Part shown: positions 25,658 to 35,190 of the stretch, piece after piece | Layout: every line of letters starts with the position of its first letter | How positions within the stretch are numbered: position 1 is the first letter of the stretch | From: Arthrobacter sp. PvP023 | GTDB lineage: Bacteria > Actinomycetota > Actinomycetes > Actinomycetales > Micrococcaceae | Reading direction: 5' to 3' | DNA length: 64,000 bases | Assembly (NCBI RefSeq): GCF_017832975.1 | Contig: NZ_JAFIBI010000001.1 | Coordinates: forward strand, 248,001 to 312,000 | Made by a program: the position numbers and the translations under genes | Notes under the pieces: generated by a model | Seen by the model: only the letters and a program-made list of their open reading frames with translations | Told to the model about the DNA's origin: nothing | Databases searched by the model: none

Positions 25658-26755
25658 CTACTTCAGGTCCGGGTTCTCGGCATAGACCTCGTCGAGGAGG
25701 CTCAGGTCAAAGATCGCGTCTGCGGTGGTGTCGTAGCCGGCGAGCTTGAGGATCTCGATGTTCTTGTCCATCAGCTCCTTGGATACCGTGAACAGGCCGT
25801 TGCTGTCCGTCTCCGGCGTGGCAATGAGCTTGGTGTTCTGGGCTTCCGCCTGGCCTTTTTCCTTGGCAATGGTCAGGCCCAGCTCCTTGCCATAGACCTC
25901 GACGGCGAGCCGGGCAGACTCATCCGGATCGGCCAGGGCGTCCTTCCAGCCCTTGATGGTCGCCGCCAGGAAGGCCTTCAGCTCCGGCCTCTTGTCCTTG
26001 ATGGACTCGTCCGTGACCACGAAGCTCTCGGCAACGAAGGGCAGGCCATTGTCCGCAAAAGGCAGGACCGCCGTCTTGTGTCCGCCCAGTTCAAGCGTGA
26101 GCACTTCGTTGGTCAGGTACGCGAAGAACCCCTCGACGTCGCCGTTCAGCAACGGCTGCGGATCGTATTGCACCGGTACCTTGGTGACCTTTGACGGGTC
26201 GATCTTGTTGACTTCCAGGAGGGCATCGAACAGTGTTTCGTTCACGCCGGCCTGCACGCCAATCTTCTTGCCCACAAGGTCCTCCGGGGCAGTGATCGAG
26301 TTGGCCGCCAGCGAAACGATGGTGAATGGGTTCTTCTGGTAGGTGGAGCCGATGATCTTCAGCGGCGCTCCCTCGTTGAGGACCACCGGAGCCACTCCCA
26401 CGGGCGACGACGTGCCCACCAGCGCCTTCCCGGAGAGGACCATGGTCTCCGCCGAGGCCCCTCCCGGACCGCCGGCGATCAGGTTGACGGCGCTGAAACC
26501 CGCGTCCTTGTAATAGCCCTTGCTGTCGGCAAAGTACTCGCCGGCGAACTCCGCGTTCTTCAGCCACGACAGCTGCACCTCCAGGGTGCCGAAATCGGCC
26601 GCCGCGCCTGAAGCCGTGCCTGAGGCAGCCGGGGCGGCGGATCCCGACCCGCCTCCGCAGCCGGTCAGCGCCACCAGCGCCGCCGATGAAAACCCTGCCA
26701 GCACCATCCGCCGCGATGGGCGCGGGGCGCCTTTGTCCGAACTGAAAGCCGTCAT
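25658..26755 (-). CDS. ABC transporter substrate-binding lipoprotein, NMT1/THI5-like
   Basis: A 365-residue lipoprotein. The signal has a twin-Arg-like [20 protein letters not shown] with the lipobox Cys near residue 33, followed by a Gly/Ser/Ala linker. The binding fold begins [20 protein letters not shown] and continues with [20 protein letters not shown], the signature of the NMT1/THI5 group. Members bind pyrimidines such as hydroxymethylpyrimidine, riboflavin, sulfonates or related small molecules. The leader (26756-26989) holds no TPP riboswitch; it has an AGTTAACT palindrome (about 26868-26875) of unknown role. The cargo is unknown. Confidence 0.9.
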   Translation of the reverse strand: MTAFSSDKGAPRPSRRMVLAGFSSAALVALTGCGGGSGSAAPAASGTASGAAADFGTLEVQLSWLKNAEFAGEYFADSKGYYKDAGFSAVNLIAGGPGGASAETMVLSGKALVGTSSPVGVAPVVLNEGAPLKIIGSTYQKNPFTIVSLAANSITAPEDLVGKKIGVQAGVNETLFDALLEVNKIDPSKVTKVPVQYDPQPLLNGDVEGFFAYLTNEVLTLELGGHKTAVLPFADNGLPFVAESFVVTDESIKDKRPELKAFLAATIKGWKDALADPDESARLAVEVYGKELGLTIAKEKGQAEAQNTKLIATPETDSNGLFTVSKELMDKNIEILKLAGYDTTADAIFDLSLLDEVYAENPDLK

Positions 26756-26989
26756 TCTTCTTCTCCAAATCGGGAGGCGGTCAGGTATGCAGGCGGCCTC
26801 GCAGGCCGTCAGGCTCCGACACTATGGAACGGTTGTTTCAGGAATCAGCCCGAGCCGTTTCAGCGAAGTTAACTGTCGTTTAGCAGCAGGGGCGCTGGTC
26901 CCGCGGGCGGCGGGCGGGCTGCGGGCTGCGGGCGGCGGGATGCGCTGGATAATGACGGTCCCGTCAAAAAGGGCCGCGTTAAAGCAAAA

Positions 26990-27015
26990 GAGCCCCGGTC
27001 CTAAGACCGGAGCTC
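26990..27015 (-). terminator. Rho-independent terminator of tRNA-Leu
   Basis: Stem GAGCCCCGGTC / GACCGGAGCTC with a four-base loop and one mismatch. On the minus strand it is followed by TTTTGCTTT. It lies 11 nt after the tRNA 3' end. Confidence 0.85.
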
Positions 27016-27025
27016 TTCATTTGCG

Positions 27026-27108
27026 TGCGCGAGGGGGGATTTGAACCCCCACGCCCTTTCGGACACTGGCACCTGAAGCCAGCGCGTCTGCCGTTCCGCC
27101 ACTCGCGC
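27026..27108 (-). tRNA. tRNA-Leu (CAG)
   Basis: An 83-nt class II tRNA on the minus strand. The acceptor stem GCGCGAG pairs with CTCGCGC. The anticodon arm is CTGGC-TTCAGGT-GCCAG, giving anticodon CAG, which reads CUG. A long variable arm (GTGTCCGAAAGGGCGT) and the T arm GGGGGTTCAAATCCCCC follow. The 3' CCA is not encoded. A terminator follows directly. Confidence 0.96.
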
Positions 27109-27471
27109 GCAACTTCTTTCACCCGACAGGAGCCCGTTTTCCGGACTGCCAGCCTCGTAAAAGCAGCGAGATCAAGCATAACGGACAACCATGGCAAAAC
27201 ACCAATCGGGCTCTGCGGCTGCCCCTGCGGGCCGAATCGTCCCGCGCTCTGCGCCCCGGATATGCCCTTGGAATGGCGCAGTCCGCCCCGGATCGGCCCC
27301 AGCCGATCCGAACTATTCTCCCCGCCCCGGCGTTGTGCATTAAGGTCATTCACAGCCCCGCCCAGTAGTATCAGGTGTAGGAGTGCCCGCCCCCGGCGCA
27401 CTTCCGGCAGTGTTGTGAACTGAGTTCCGAGTCGTGTGCTGCCCCGCAGCCGTCAGGAGAGGAGAGATGCC
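27109..27471. other. Non-coding leader before fhaA
   Basis: A 363-nt gap between tRNA-Leu and fhaA. No gene was found. A possible -10 hexamer TAGTAT (27366-27371) about 100 nt before fhaA has no convincing -35 partner. A GC-rich stretch (27220-27340) contains only weak self-complementarity. The promoter of the long phosphorylation and cell-wall operon should lie here. Confidence 0.5.
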
Positions 27472-28218
27472 ATGGGAATGCTGGACAAAGTCGAGCGCGG
27501 CATCGAAAAGGCCGTCCGCGGTGTCTTCTCCACCGGTTCGCGGGCCCAGGTTGAGCCTGTGGAAATCGCCAGCCGCCTCCGCCGGGAGGTGGACCACAAG
27601 GCCATCACCATCGCCGCCGGGCGCACCCTCGCACCAAACGTGTTTGATGTCCGCCTCAGCGAAGACGACTTCAAGCGCGCCCAGGAGTGGGGCACGCCCC
27701 TGGCCGAAGAACTCTGTGATGTGGTGATCAACCACGTACGCAGCCAGGGCTACACACTTCAGGGTTCAGTCCGCATTTCCTTCCGGCGCGACGGCGAAAT
27801 CCGCGCCGGCGATTTCGAAATCGATTCAAGGACGGAAAAGGCCTCCGGTTCTGCCGCGGCGCCTCCCGTGCCGCGGAACAACGTGCCCGCTGCGCCCAGC
27901 CGCCAGCCCGTGCGGCTTCAGCCGGTCCTGGACATTGACGGCCAGCGCTACTCACTGAACGCCGCATCGATCGTGCTGGGCCGGTCCTCGGAGGCGGACA
28001 TTCTGGTGGACGACACCGGGGTCTCGCGCCGCCACCTCGAAATCCGCACCACGAACGGCACTACAGAGGCCGTCGACCTGGGATCCACCAACGGCAGCTA
28101 CGTCAACGGACGCAAGGTCGTCGGCAGCGTCGACCTTACCGACGGCTCCACCATCACGATGGGACGGACCAAAATCATCTTCCGCCTTTTGCCCGCCAAC
28201 TCCGGTGGCCGCCCGTGA
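27472..28218 (+). CDS. fhaA: FhaA: DUF3662 plus FHA domain protein
   Basis: A 248-residue protein. Residues 1 to about 120 are the DUF3662 domain (MGMLDKVERGIEKAVRGVFS, VEIASRLRREVDHKA, GYTLQGSVRISFRRD). A Pro/Ala linker follows, then an FHA domain from about 155 (IVLGRSSEADILVDDTGVSR, RRHLEI, LGSTNGSYVNG). FHA domains bind phosphothreonine. In mycobacteria FhaA is a PknB substrate that binds the flippase MviN. ATG at 27472 follows AGGAGAGGAGAG. It is the first gene of the block leading to pknB, with a 4-nt overlap to fhaB. Confidence 0.95.
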   Translation: MGMLDKVERGIEKAVRGVFSTGSRAQVEPVEIASRLRREVDHKAITIAAGRTLAPNVFDVRLSEDDFKRAQEWGTPLAEELCDVVINHVRSQGYTLQGSVRISFRRDGEIRAGDFEIDSRTEKASGSAAAPPVPRNNVPAAPSRQPVRLQPVLDIDGQRYSLNAASIVLGRSSEADILVDDTGVSRRHLEIRTTNGTTEAVDLGSTNGSYVNGRKVVGSVDLTDGSTITMGRTKIIFRLLPANSGGRP

Positions 28219-28697
28219 GCGAACTGACTATTACGGCCCTGCGGTTCGGGTTCCTCCTGCTGCTCTGGGTCCTCATCATCAGCATCGTGTCCGCCATGCG
28301 CCGCGACCTGATGATCGGCAGGAAAGCCGCAATGGGCGCTCCCACCGCCCGCCAGGTACGCAAGCACCCCGAACTGGCCGAAACCGCCCCGCCGCCCGCG
28401 AAACAGCAGGCCCGCCAGCTGGTTGTCACGGAGGGTCCGCTTAAGGGCCACACCATTCCCCTCGCAGACAGCCCCATCCTGCTTGGCCGCGCCCAGGAGG
28501 CCACGCTGGTCCTGGAGGACGACTACGCGTCAGGCCGGCACGCCCGGCTCTTCCCGCAGGGCAGCCGCTGGTTCATCGAGGATCTTGGCTCGACCAACGG
28601 CACGTACCTGGCCAATCAGCAGCTCACCCGAGCCCTCCCGGTGGAGCTCGGTGTCCCCGTGAGAATCGGCAAGACGGTCATCGAATTGAGGCCATAG
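28215..28697 (+). CDS. fhaB: FhaB (FipA-type) membrane-anchored FHA protein
   Basis: A 160-residue protein. One N-terminal membrane helix (LRFGFLLLLWVLIISIVSAM) is followed by a short linker and a C-terminal FHA domain (IPLADSPILLGRAQEATLVL, SGRHARLF, LGSTNGTYLANQQLTRALPV). It starts at a GTG overlapping the fhaA stop (GTGA). In mycobacteria the equivalent (FhaB/FipA) links phosphorylation to the divisome. pstP starts 2 nt after its stop. Confidence 0.95.
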   Translation: MSELTITALRFGFLLLLWVLIISIVSAMRRDLMIGRKAAMGAPTARQVRKHPELAETAPPPAKQQARQLVVTEGPLKGHTIPLADSPILLGRAQEATLVLEDDYASGRHARLFPQGSRWFIEDLGSTNGTYLANQQLTRALPVELGVPVRIGKTVIELRP

Positions 28698-28699
28698 CC

Positions 28700-30391
28700 G
28701 TGGCCGTCCCGGAAATCCCCGCCGACAAGGGCTCCACCCCGACGCGGCCGCTCATCATGCGCTACGCCGCCCGCTCTGACGTGGGACGAATCCGAGCCAA
28801 AAACGACGACTCCGCCTACGTCGGCCGCCATCTGGCCATTGTGGCGGACGGCATGGGGGGCCATGCCGGTGGTGACGTGGCTTCCGCGGCAACCGTACTG
28901 GACATGCTCCACCTGGACCACGGCAATTACGACGGCGATGCCGGGACCGTGCTGGCGGATGAAATCCAGACCGCAAACTCCCTCCTGTCGGAACTGGTCC
29001 ACATCAATCCCAAGCTCGCCGGCATGGGGACCACCGTCACCGCGCTCCTCCTGGCGGAAGGCAAACTGCACTTCGCCCACATCGGCGACTCCCGGGCCTA
29101 CCGGCTCCGCAACGGCGAATTCAAGCAGATCAGCGTCGACCACACTTTTGTGCAGAGGCTCATCGACGAAGGCCGGCTGCGCCCCGAGGAAGCGGAAACC
29201 CACCCGCACAAAAATGTCCTGATGCGGGTTCTGGGCGACGTCGACGCCAGCCCGGAACTCGATCTGGCCACCCTTGACGTCGAACCCGGCGAACGGTGGC
29301 TGCTCTGCTCGGACGGCCTGAACTACGTTGCGGGACACGTCGTGGAACGCACGGTCCGCGAAACCAAGGATCTGCGCGAATGCGTCGAAACGCTCGTTGA
29401 TCTCACCCTTGAAGCCGGCGCACCGGACAACGTCACGGTCGTCATGCTCGAAATCGCGGAACAAACGCCCGACGACGTCCGCACGGCCGCCGTCGAGATC
29501 GTCCCGCCCCTTGCCGGCGCGGACGAGACGACAAAGGCCGACTCTCCGGACAAGACGGCCACTCCAGCCGACGCCCCGTCCCCGGCCCCGCTTCCGCAGG
29601 ACGCCACGCCGAAAACTGCCGAACATACGGGCGGCACCGACTCCGGCGGAGACGACGCCGGCTCCGGGCCGGCAGCCAAGCCGGGTGAACCAAGCACCAC
29701 CACGGACCCGCATCTGGGCGAGCACCTCTCTGCAGCCGTCCTCCGCGAGGAACTTTCCACACGTCCCCACGAGCTGGTCGGCGCCGCCGCCGCCGCTGCC
29801 GAATCCGGGTCCATTCCCACGATTGCCGGCCGCACCGTCGCGCGCCGTGCCGCGACCGTCCTTACCCACAAATCGGATCAGGACCGCGAGGAAACCGACG
29901 AATACAAACCCGCCGCCAAGCCGCGCCGCTGGGTCACGATCGCCACGGCGGCGGCCCTGCTCGTCATCCTCAGCGTCGGACTGTGGCTCGGCTACGCCTG
30001 GACCCAGACGCGGTACTACATCGGCGAATACGATTCGCGGGTTGCCATCTACAACGGCGTCTCCCAGCGTCTGGGACCAATCCAACTCTCAACGCTGGAG
30101 ACCGTAACGGACATCCGCATGTCCGACCTTCCGGAGTTCTCGCAGCAGCGGGTCCGCCAGACCGTGCCGGCACGCGACCTCTACGACGCACAGCGGATCG
30201 TCAAGAACCTCGACCTGACCGGGACGACGTCTCCGGCGGAGGATTGCGCCAGCGCCTCAGCGACGCCCACTGCCTCCCCGAGCGCTTCGGGCGCCGCGCC
30301 GGCTCCCGGCGGCACGGCGGCGCCCCCCGGATCACCGTCGCCCTCCGCTACCCCCAGCCCGTCCACCAAAGCTTGTGAGGAGGCCAAGTGA
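28700..30391 (+). CDS. pstP: PP2C-type Ser/Thr phosphatase
   Basis: A 563-residue protein phosphatase that reverses the Ser/Thr kinases of this operon. The catalytic PP2C domain (residues about 10-240) has RSDVGRIRAKNDDSAY, the metal motif DGMGGHAGGD, HIGDSRAYRLRNGEFKQIS, LLCSDGL and APDNVTVVMLE. A long Pro/Ala/Thr-rich linker follows, then one membrane helix near residue 415 and an external domain with a Ser/Pro/Thr-rich tail. It is longer than M. tuberculosis PstP through the linker and tail. It has a GTG start and overlaps rodA by 4 nt. Confidence 0.96.
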   Translation: MAVPEIPADKGSTPTRPLIMRYAARSDVGRIRAKNDDSAYVGRHLAIVADGMGGHAGGDVASAATVLDMLHLDHGNYDGDAGTVLADEIQTANSLLSELVHINPKLAGMGTTVTALLLAEGKLHFAHIGDSRAYRLRNGEFKQISVDHTFVQRLIDEGRLRPEEAETHPHKNVLMRVLGDVDASPELDLATLDVEPGERWLLCSDGLNYVAGHVVERTVRETKDLRECVETLVDLTLEAGAPDNVTVVMLEIAEQTPDDVRTAAVEIVPPLAGADETTKADSPDKTATPADAPSPAPLPQDATPKTAEHTGGTDSGGDDAGSGPAAKPGEPSTTTDPHLGEHLSAAVLREELSTRPHELVGAAAAAAESGSIPTIAGRTVARRAATVLTHKSDQDREETDEYKPAAKPRRWVTIATAAALLVILSVGLWLGYAWTQTRYYIGEYDSRVAIYNGVSQRLGPIQLSTLETVTDIRMSDLPEFSQQRVRQTVPARDLYDAQRIVKNLDLTGTTSPAEDCASASATPTASPSASGAAPAPGGTAAPPGSPSPSATPSPSTKACEEAK

Positions 30392-31848
30392 CACAGATTG
30401 AGCCCACCCCCAAGCCGCGCAGGAACACCGAACTGGTACTCCTGATCCTTGCCCTGGCCGTGGGCATCGGCGCCAATGCCCTGGTGGGCGTGGACCAGGA
30501 AAAAGCGTTCGACCAGGATTTCTGGTTCCAGTCCAGCCTGCTCGCTGCCGCCGCCCTCGTTTTCCACATCGTGCTGCGGATCCGTGCTAAATATGCCGAT
30601 CCGGTTATACTTCCACTGGTTGTGGCCCTTAACGGCCTGGGCCTGGCCATGATCCACCGGCTGGATGCCCCGGGGGATGATACAGGCAACAACCAGCTCC
30701 GCTGGACCCTGATTGCCATGGCCGTGGCCATCGCGGTCATCTGGTTCCTCAAAGACCACCGGATCCTCCGCCGGTTTACGTTCATATCCTTGGCCGCCAG
30801 TGCGCTCCTGCTCATTCTGCCGCTGATCCCGGGCATTTCCGCCGGCGAAATCCTCGGTGCCCGTGTCTGGATCAAGCTGGGCCCGATGACCTTCCAGCCG
30901 GGCGAAATCGCCAAGATTACCTTGGCCATATTCTTCGCCGGGTATCTTTCCTCCAACCGGGACCTGATTCTCCTCGCGGGCCGCAAACTAGGCCCGTTGC
31001 AGTTCCCGCGGGTCAAGGACATGGGCCCGATGATCACCGCCTGGCTGGTGAGCATCGGAGTGCTGATCTTCCAGCGGGACCTGGGTTCCTCCGTGCTGTT
31101 CTTCGGCCTCTTCATTGTGATGATCTACGTGGCCACGAGCCGGATCAGCTGGGTAGTGATCGGTGTGGCCCTGATCCTGGGCGGCGGATACGTGGCCTCC
31201 AAGGTTTTCTCCCACGTTGGCCTCCGCATCGACGGGTGGCTGAACGCCTTCACGGACGAGGTGTACGGGCGGCAGTTTGGCGGTAGCTTCCAGATTGTGG
31301 AAGGCCTGTTCGGCATGGCCAACGGCGGCCTCGTGGGCACCGGCCTTGGCCAGGGCCGCCCGAACCTGGTCCCGTTTGCCAACAGCGACATGATCATCGC
31401 TTCCTTCGGCGAGGAACTCGGCCTGATCGGGCTCTTCGCGATCGTCCTGATGTACCTGCTGCTGTTCACACGCGGGTTTCGGGCGGCCCTGGGAACACGG
31501 GATGCCTTCGGGAAGCTGCTGGCCTGCGGCCTGTCGTTCGCCATCGCGCTTCAGTGTTTTGTGGTAATTGGCGGCGTGACGCGGCTGATTCCGCTGACCG
31601 GGCTCACCACACCCTTCCTGGCTGCCGGCGGTTCCTCGCTGCTGGCCAACTGGATCATCGTGGGGCTGTTGCTAATGATTTCGCACGCCGCCCGTGGCCC
31701 GGTGGACACCACACCCATGCCGCAGGGTGCAGGGCCCGGTGAACAGAAGCCTGTTCCGCCTTCCCCGCCGCGCCCGGCCAAACAGCCCGGCCGGAAGCCC
31801 TCGTCCGCCCATCCCGACGCGCCAACTGAAGCGGTGAAACAGCTGTGA
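30388..31848 (+). CDS. rodA: RodA/FtsW family peptidoglycan glycosyltransferase
   Basis: A 486-residue SEDS protein with about ten to twelve helices. It polymerises lipid II in partnership with a class B PBP. Conserved features are GARVWIKLGPMTFQPGEIAK, FQRDLGSSVLFFG, the extracellular-loop segment QIVEGLFGMANGGLVGTGLG, and SDMIIASFGEELGLIG. A cytosolic Pro/Lys-rich tail follows. It overlaps pstP and pbpA by 4 nt each, a tightly coupled set. Confidence 0.95.
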   Translation: MTQIEPTPKPRRNTELVLLILALAVGIGANALVGVDQEKAFDQDFWFQSSLLAAAALVFHIVLRIRAKYADPVILPLVVALNGLGLAMIHRLDAPGDDTGNNQLRWTLIAMAVAIAVIWFLKDHRILRRFTFISLAASALLLILPLIPGISAGEILGARVWIKLGPMTFQPGEIAKITLAIFFAGYLSSNRDLILLAGRKLGPLQFPRVKDMGPMITAWLVSIGVLIFQRDLGSSVLFFGLFIVMIYVATSRISWVVIGVALILGGGYVASKVFSHVGLRIDGWLNAFTDEVYGRQFGGSFQIVEGLFGMANGGLVGTGLGQGRPNLVPFANSDMIIASFGEELGLIGLFAIVLMYLLLFTRGFRAALGTRDAFGKLLACGLSFAIALQCFVVIGGVTRLIPLTGLTTPFLAAGGSSLLANWIIVGLLLMISHAARGPVDTTPMPQGAGPGEQKPVPPSPPRPAKQPGRKPSSAHPDAPTEAVKQL

Positions 31849-33305
31849 ACCACGCCATTCGGAATTCATGGATTGCCGCCGTGGCCATGTTCGCTCTGAT
31901 CTTCGGCGCCCTCAGCTATGTGCAGGTGGTGGGTGCCGACGAACTGCAGGCCAACCCCTGGAACAAGCGCGCCATCCTACAGAACTACTGCAACGACCGC
32001 GGAGCCATCATCGTGGGCGGAAAACCCATCGCGCAGTCCGTTGCCGCCTCGGAAAGCTGCAAGTTCCAGCGCACCTACACCGAGCCCGAGCTGTACGCCG
32101 GCATCACGGGGTACTTTTCGAAGAACTACGGCGTCACAGGTCTGGAAAGTTCCCTCAACGAGCAGCTCGCTGGCAGCTCGGACCAGCTCTTCCTGGACCG
32201 CGTGGGCCAGCTGTTCCTCGGCAACCAGCCGAAGGGCGCCTCGGTGGAACTCACACTGGACCCGGCTCTCCAAAAGCTGGCCTATGACTTGATTCCAGAC
32301 GGCCAGCGCGGCTCCATCGTGGTGACGAACCCGAAAACGGGTGACATCCTGGCCATGGTCTCCAAGCCGTCCTACGATCCCAACCTGATCGCAACCCAGG
32401 ACGCGGCTGCCGAGGCTGCGAATTTCAACGAGCTGAACAAGGTTCCCGGGATCAACCTGAACCCGAATGTCAGCGGGCCAACCGGTGCACTTTTGGCGCC
32501 CGGCTCGGTGTTCAAGCTGGTGGATACGGCCGCCGCGCTCAGCTCGGGCAAGTACAACAAGGACAGTGAGCTGCCCAACCCCGCCGAGATGAGCTTCCCC
32601 GGAATCCAGTACAAGCTGCCGAACTACGCCGGGGGCAACTGCTACACCCAGAACACGGCGAGCTTCGCCTTCGCGCTGCAGCAGTCCTGCAACACACCGT
32701 TCGCGTCCATTGCCCGGGACCTGGGCCAAAAGGCCATAGCCGACCAGGCCGCGAAGTTCGGCTTCGGGGAGGACCTGGGCGACCAGCTGAAACTGGATTA
32801 CGCAAAGAAGGCGTTCCCGGAGGAGGAGCTGGACCCGGCAGGGCTCGCCCAGTCCGCCATCGGCCAGCGCGACGTGCGGGCTACTCCGCTGCAGATAGCG
32901 CTGATGACGTCCGCCATCGCCAACGGCGGAGTCCAGATGAGGCCCAACCTGATCAAGACGGTGCGGTCCCCGGACCTGAGGGTCATCAGCGAACCGAAAC
33001 CAGAGGTTCTGCGGACCTCCACCAGCCCGGAGATTTCCCGGCAGATCACCGAGTGGATGACCAGCGTAGTCAGTGAAGGCATCGGCCGCGGGGCCGCCGT
33101 GCCGGGCGTCCAGGTGGCCGGCAAGACCGGCACTGCCGAGCTGGGAACCGACGGCTTGAACAATTCATGGTTTACCGGGTTCGCCCCGGCCAACGACCCC
33201 CAGGTGTCGGTGACCATCGTCATGCAGGGCGTGGACATCACCACCGGTGCACAGCTAACCAGTCCGAACGCGAAGAAGATTTTTGAGGCGGTGTTGAATA
33301 AGTGA
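31845..33305 (+). CDS. pbpA: Class B penicillin-binding protein (PbpA)
   Basis: A 486-residue transpeptidase with an N-terminal signal-anchor ([20 protein letters not shown]). The active-site motifs are S221-x-x-K224 (GSVFK), S281-C-N283 and K427-TGT. The N-terminal pedestal domain is short, as in actinobacterial PbpA. It starts in the rodA stop (GTGA) and overlaps the first kinase by 4 nt. It should cross-link glycan made by RodA. In mycobacteria PbpA acts in septation and is phosphorylated by PknB. Confidence 0.95.
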   Translation: MNHAIRNSWIAAVAMFALIFGALSYVQVVGADELQANPWNKRAILQNYCNDRGAIIVGGKPIAQSVAASESCKFQRTYTEPELYAGITGYFSKNYGVTGLESSLNEQLAGSSDQLFLDRVGQLFLGNQPKGASVELTLDPALQKLAYDLIPDGQRGSIVVTNPKTGDILAMVSKPSYDPNLIATQDAAAEAANFNELNKVPGINLNPNVSGPTGALLAPGSVFKLVDTAAALSSGKYNKDSELPNPAEMSFPGIQYKLPNYAGGNCYTQNTASFAFALQQSCNTPFASIARDLGQKAIADQAAKFGFGEDLGDQLKLDYAKKAFPEEELDPAGLAQSAIGQRDVRATPLQIALMTSAIANGGVQMRPNLIKTVRSPDLRVISEPKPEVLRTSTSPEISRQITEWMTSVVSEGIGRGAAVPGVQVAGKTGTAELGTDGLNNSWFTGFAPANDPQVSVTIVMQGVDITTGAQLTSPNAKKIFEAVLNK

Positions 33306-35134
33306 GGCCTACATCAGGGATCACCCTCGGCGGGAGATTCCAGCTGACCACGCGTATTGCGATTGGCGGGATGGGAGAAGTCTGGAAGGCCAAGGACCTT
33401 ATCCTTGGCCGGATTGTCGCCATCAAGGTGCTCAAAGAGGAGTACACGGGCGATCCCGGGTTCCTCCAGCGCTTCCGTGCCGAGGCTCGCCACACGGCGC
33501 TGCTGAACCATGTGGGCATCGCCAACGTCTTTGACTACGGTGAAGAGGAGGGGTCGGCGTACCTGGTGATGGAGCTGGTCCCGGGCCAGCCACTGAGCAG
33601 CATCATCGAACACGAACAGGTCCTTTCGCCGGACCGGACGCTGTCCATGATTGCCCAGACAGCCCGCGCCCTCTCGGTGGCCCACTCACAGGGCCTGGTG
33701 CACCGTGACATCAAGCCCGGCAACCTGCTGATCACCCCGGATGGCCGCGTCAAAGTCACAGACTTCGGCATCGCCCGGCTGGCGGACCAGGTCCCGCTGA
33801 CCCAAACCGGTCAGGTCATGGGCACGGCCCAGTACCTCGCACCGGAGCAGGCAACCGGACAGACCGCCACCGGCGCCTCGGACATCTACTCGCTCGGCGT
33901 CATCGGCTACGAGTGCCTCACCGGGCATCGCCCGTTCTCCGGTGAATCGCAGATCGCCATTGCGCTTGCCCAGGTCAATGACGCGCCGCCGCCGCTGCCG
34001 GAAACACTGCCGACGCCGGTGCGGGCGCTCCTGATGTCCATGCTCGCCAAGGATCCCAAGAACCGCCCGGCCAACGCCATCAAGCTGTCCGAGGCAGCGG
34101 AAGCCATCCGCAACGGTGACATCGCCGCTGCGCATGCCGCCGTTCCCGGAATGCTGCTTTTCGAAGCGGCCACGGGACCAATCACGGCTCCGGTGGACAT
34201 TCCCACCGCCGCCACCGGCGTCATTGAATCACCCGAAAAGGACAAATCGACGACGGCGACTTCCGCGCTTCCGGTGGTCGGCGCCGCGGGCGCCGGTGCG
34301 GCCGCAGGACTCGCCGCCGGAGCTGCTGCCGGGGCAACCGGTCCGGGCAAAACACTGTCACGCGCCGACGCCCTGGCCGCCCAGCGCAGCTGGGACCAGG
34401 AAGAGGAGCAGGACCGCTACGACGAACCGGTGGACGAGCCGCAGCGCAAGGGCCGGAGCCCGTGGACGTGGCCGCTCATCGCCCTCATCGTGCTCGTCCT
34501 CTTCGCACTGGTGGGTGTCCTGCTTACCCAGGCAGGCATCTTCTCCCCGTCCGGCCCGGCCGAGTCCTCGTCCACGTCGAGCAGCGCCAAGCCCAGCAGC
34601 ACCAGCGCCTCACCGACGTCCACTTCGGCCAGCCCCACACCCAGCAGCGCGAGCCCGACGCCCACTCCCACGCAGTCGACCCCGGAAACCATCAACCTGA
34701 TCCCTGATGCCTACCTGGGCCAGCCGTACAACACGGTCCGCAGCCAGCTCGTCGGCCTGGGATTGACCGTCAAGGGCGACCCGGTCTTCAGCGACGCAGC
34801 GCAGGGCACGGTCACCAACATCGAGCCTTCCGGCCCGGTAGCCCCGGGCGAGACCATCACGGTCACCTATTCCAAGGGCCCGGACCCGAGCCAGGAGTCT
34901 TCGGTGCCCGCGATCGGCGTCGGCAGCTCCGAGGCCCAGGCGCAGAAAGCGATCGAAGACGCCGGATTGCGCTGGGTAAAGGGAGCAGACGTACCCGGCA
35001 GCGCCGGGCAAAAAGCCGGCACCTTCGTCAGTTCAGAGCCGGGCGCCGGACAAAAGGTACCCGCCGGATCCGTAGTGACCTACCACCTCGCCGCTGAACC
35101 CGTGCCCACCCCGAGCACCTCGACGACGAACTAA
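33302..35134 (+). CDS. Ser/Thr protein kinase with two PASTA domains (PknA position)
   Basis: A 610-residue Hanks-type kinase. Catalytic residues are K42 (VAIKVL) and D136 (HRDIKPGN), with DFGIA and the activation loop [18 protein letters not shown]. An Ala-rich linker, a membrane helix (residues about 388-410), a Ser/Thr/Pro-rich stalk and two external PASTA repeats follow ([20 protein letters not shown] and [20 protein letters not shown]). M. tuberculosis PknA, at this position, lacks PASTA domains, so the sensor arrangement differs. It has a GTG start overlapping pbpA. Confidence 0.95.
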   Translation: MRPTSGITLGGRFQLTTRIAIGGMGEVWKAKDLILGRIVAIKVLKEEYTGDPGFLQRFRAEARHTALLNHVGIANVFDYGEEEGSAYLVMELVPGQPLSSIIEHEQVLSPDRTLSMIAQTARALSVAHSQGLVHRDIKPGNLLITPDGRVKVTDFGIARLADQVPLTQTGQVMGTAQYLAPEQATGQTATGASDIYSLGVIGYECLTGHRPFSGESQIAIALAQVNDAPPPLPETLPTPVRALLMSMLAKDPKNRPANAIKLSEAAEAIRNGDIAAAHAAVPGMLLFEAATGPITAPVDIPTAATGVIESPEKDKSTTATSALPVVGAAGAGAAAGLAAGAAAGATGPGKTLSRADALAAQRSWDQEEEQDRYDEPVDEPQRKGRSPWTWPLIALIVLVLFALVGVLLTQAGIFSPSGPAESSSTSSSAKPSSTSASPTSTSASPTPSSASPTPTPTQSTPETINLIPDAYLGQPYNTVRSQLVGLGLTVKGDPVFSDAAQGTVTNIEPSGPVAPGETITVTYSKGPDPSQESSVPAIGVGSSEAQAQKAIEDAGLRWVKGADVPGSAGQKAGTFVSSEPGAGQKVPAGSVVTYHLAAEPVPTPSTSTTN

Positions 35135-35190
35135 GGCGCACCGTGCCGAACTCACCCCGTCTCCCGTCGCACAGAGAGGACAGCCTCCCA

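Noticed and set aside
26756..26989. Possible TPP riboswitch before the NMT1/THI5-like importer
   Set aside because: The conserved CTGAGA and ACCTGATC-type core elements are not present on the minus strand.
28616..30085. A 489-codon open frame opposite pstP
   Set aside because: Antisense shadow; composition is Gly/Arg/Val-rich without recognisable domains, while pstP is complete.
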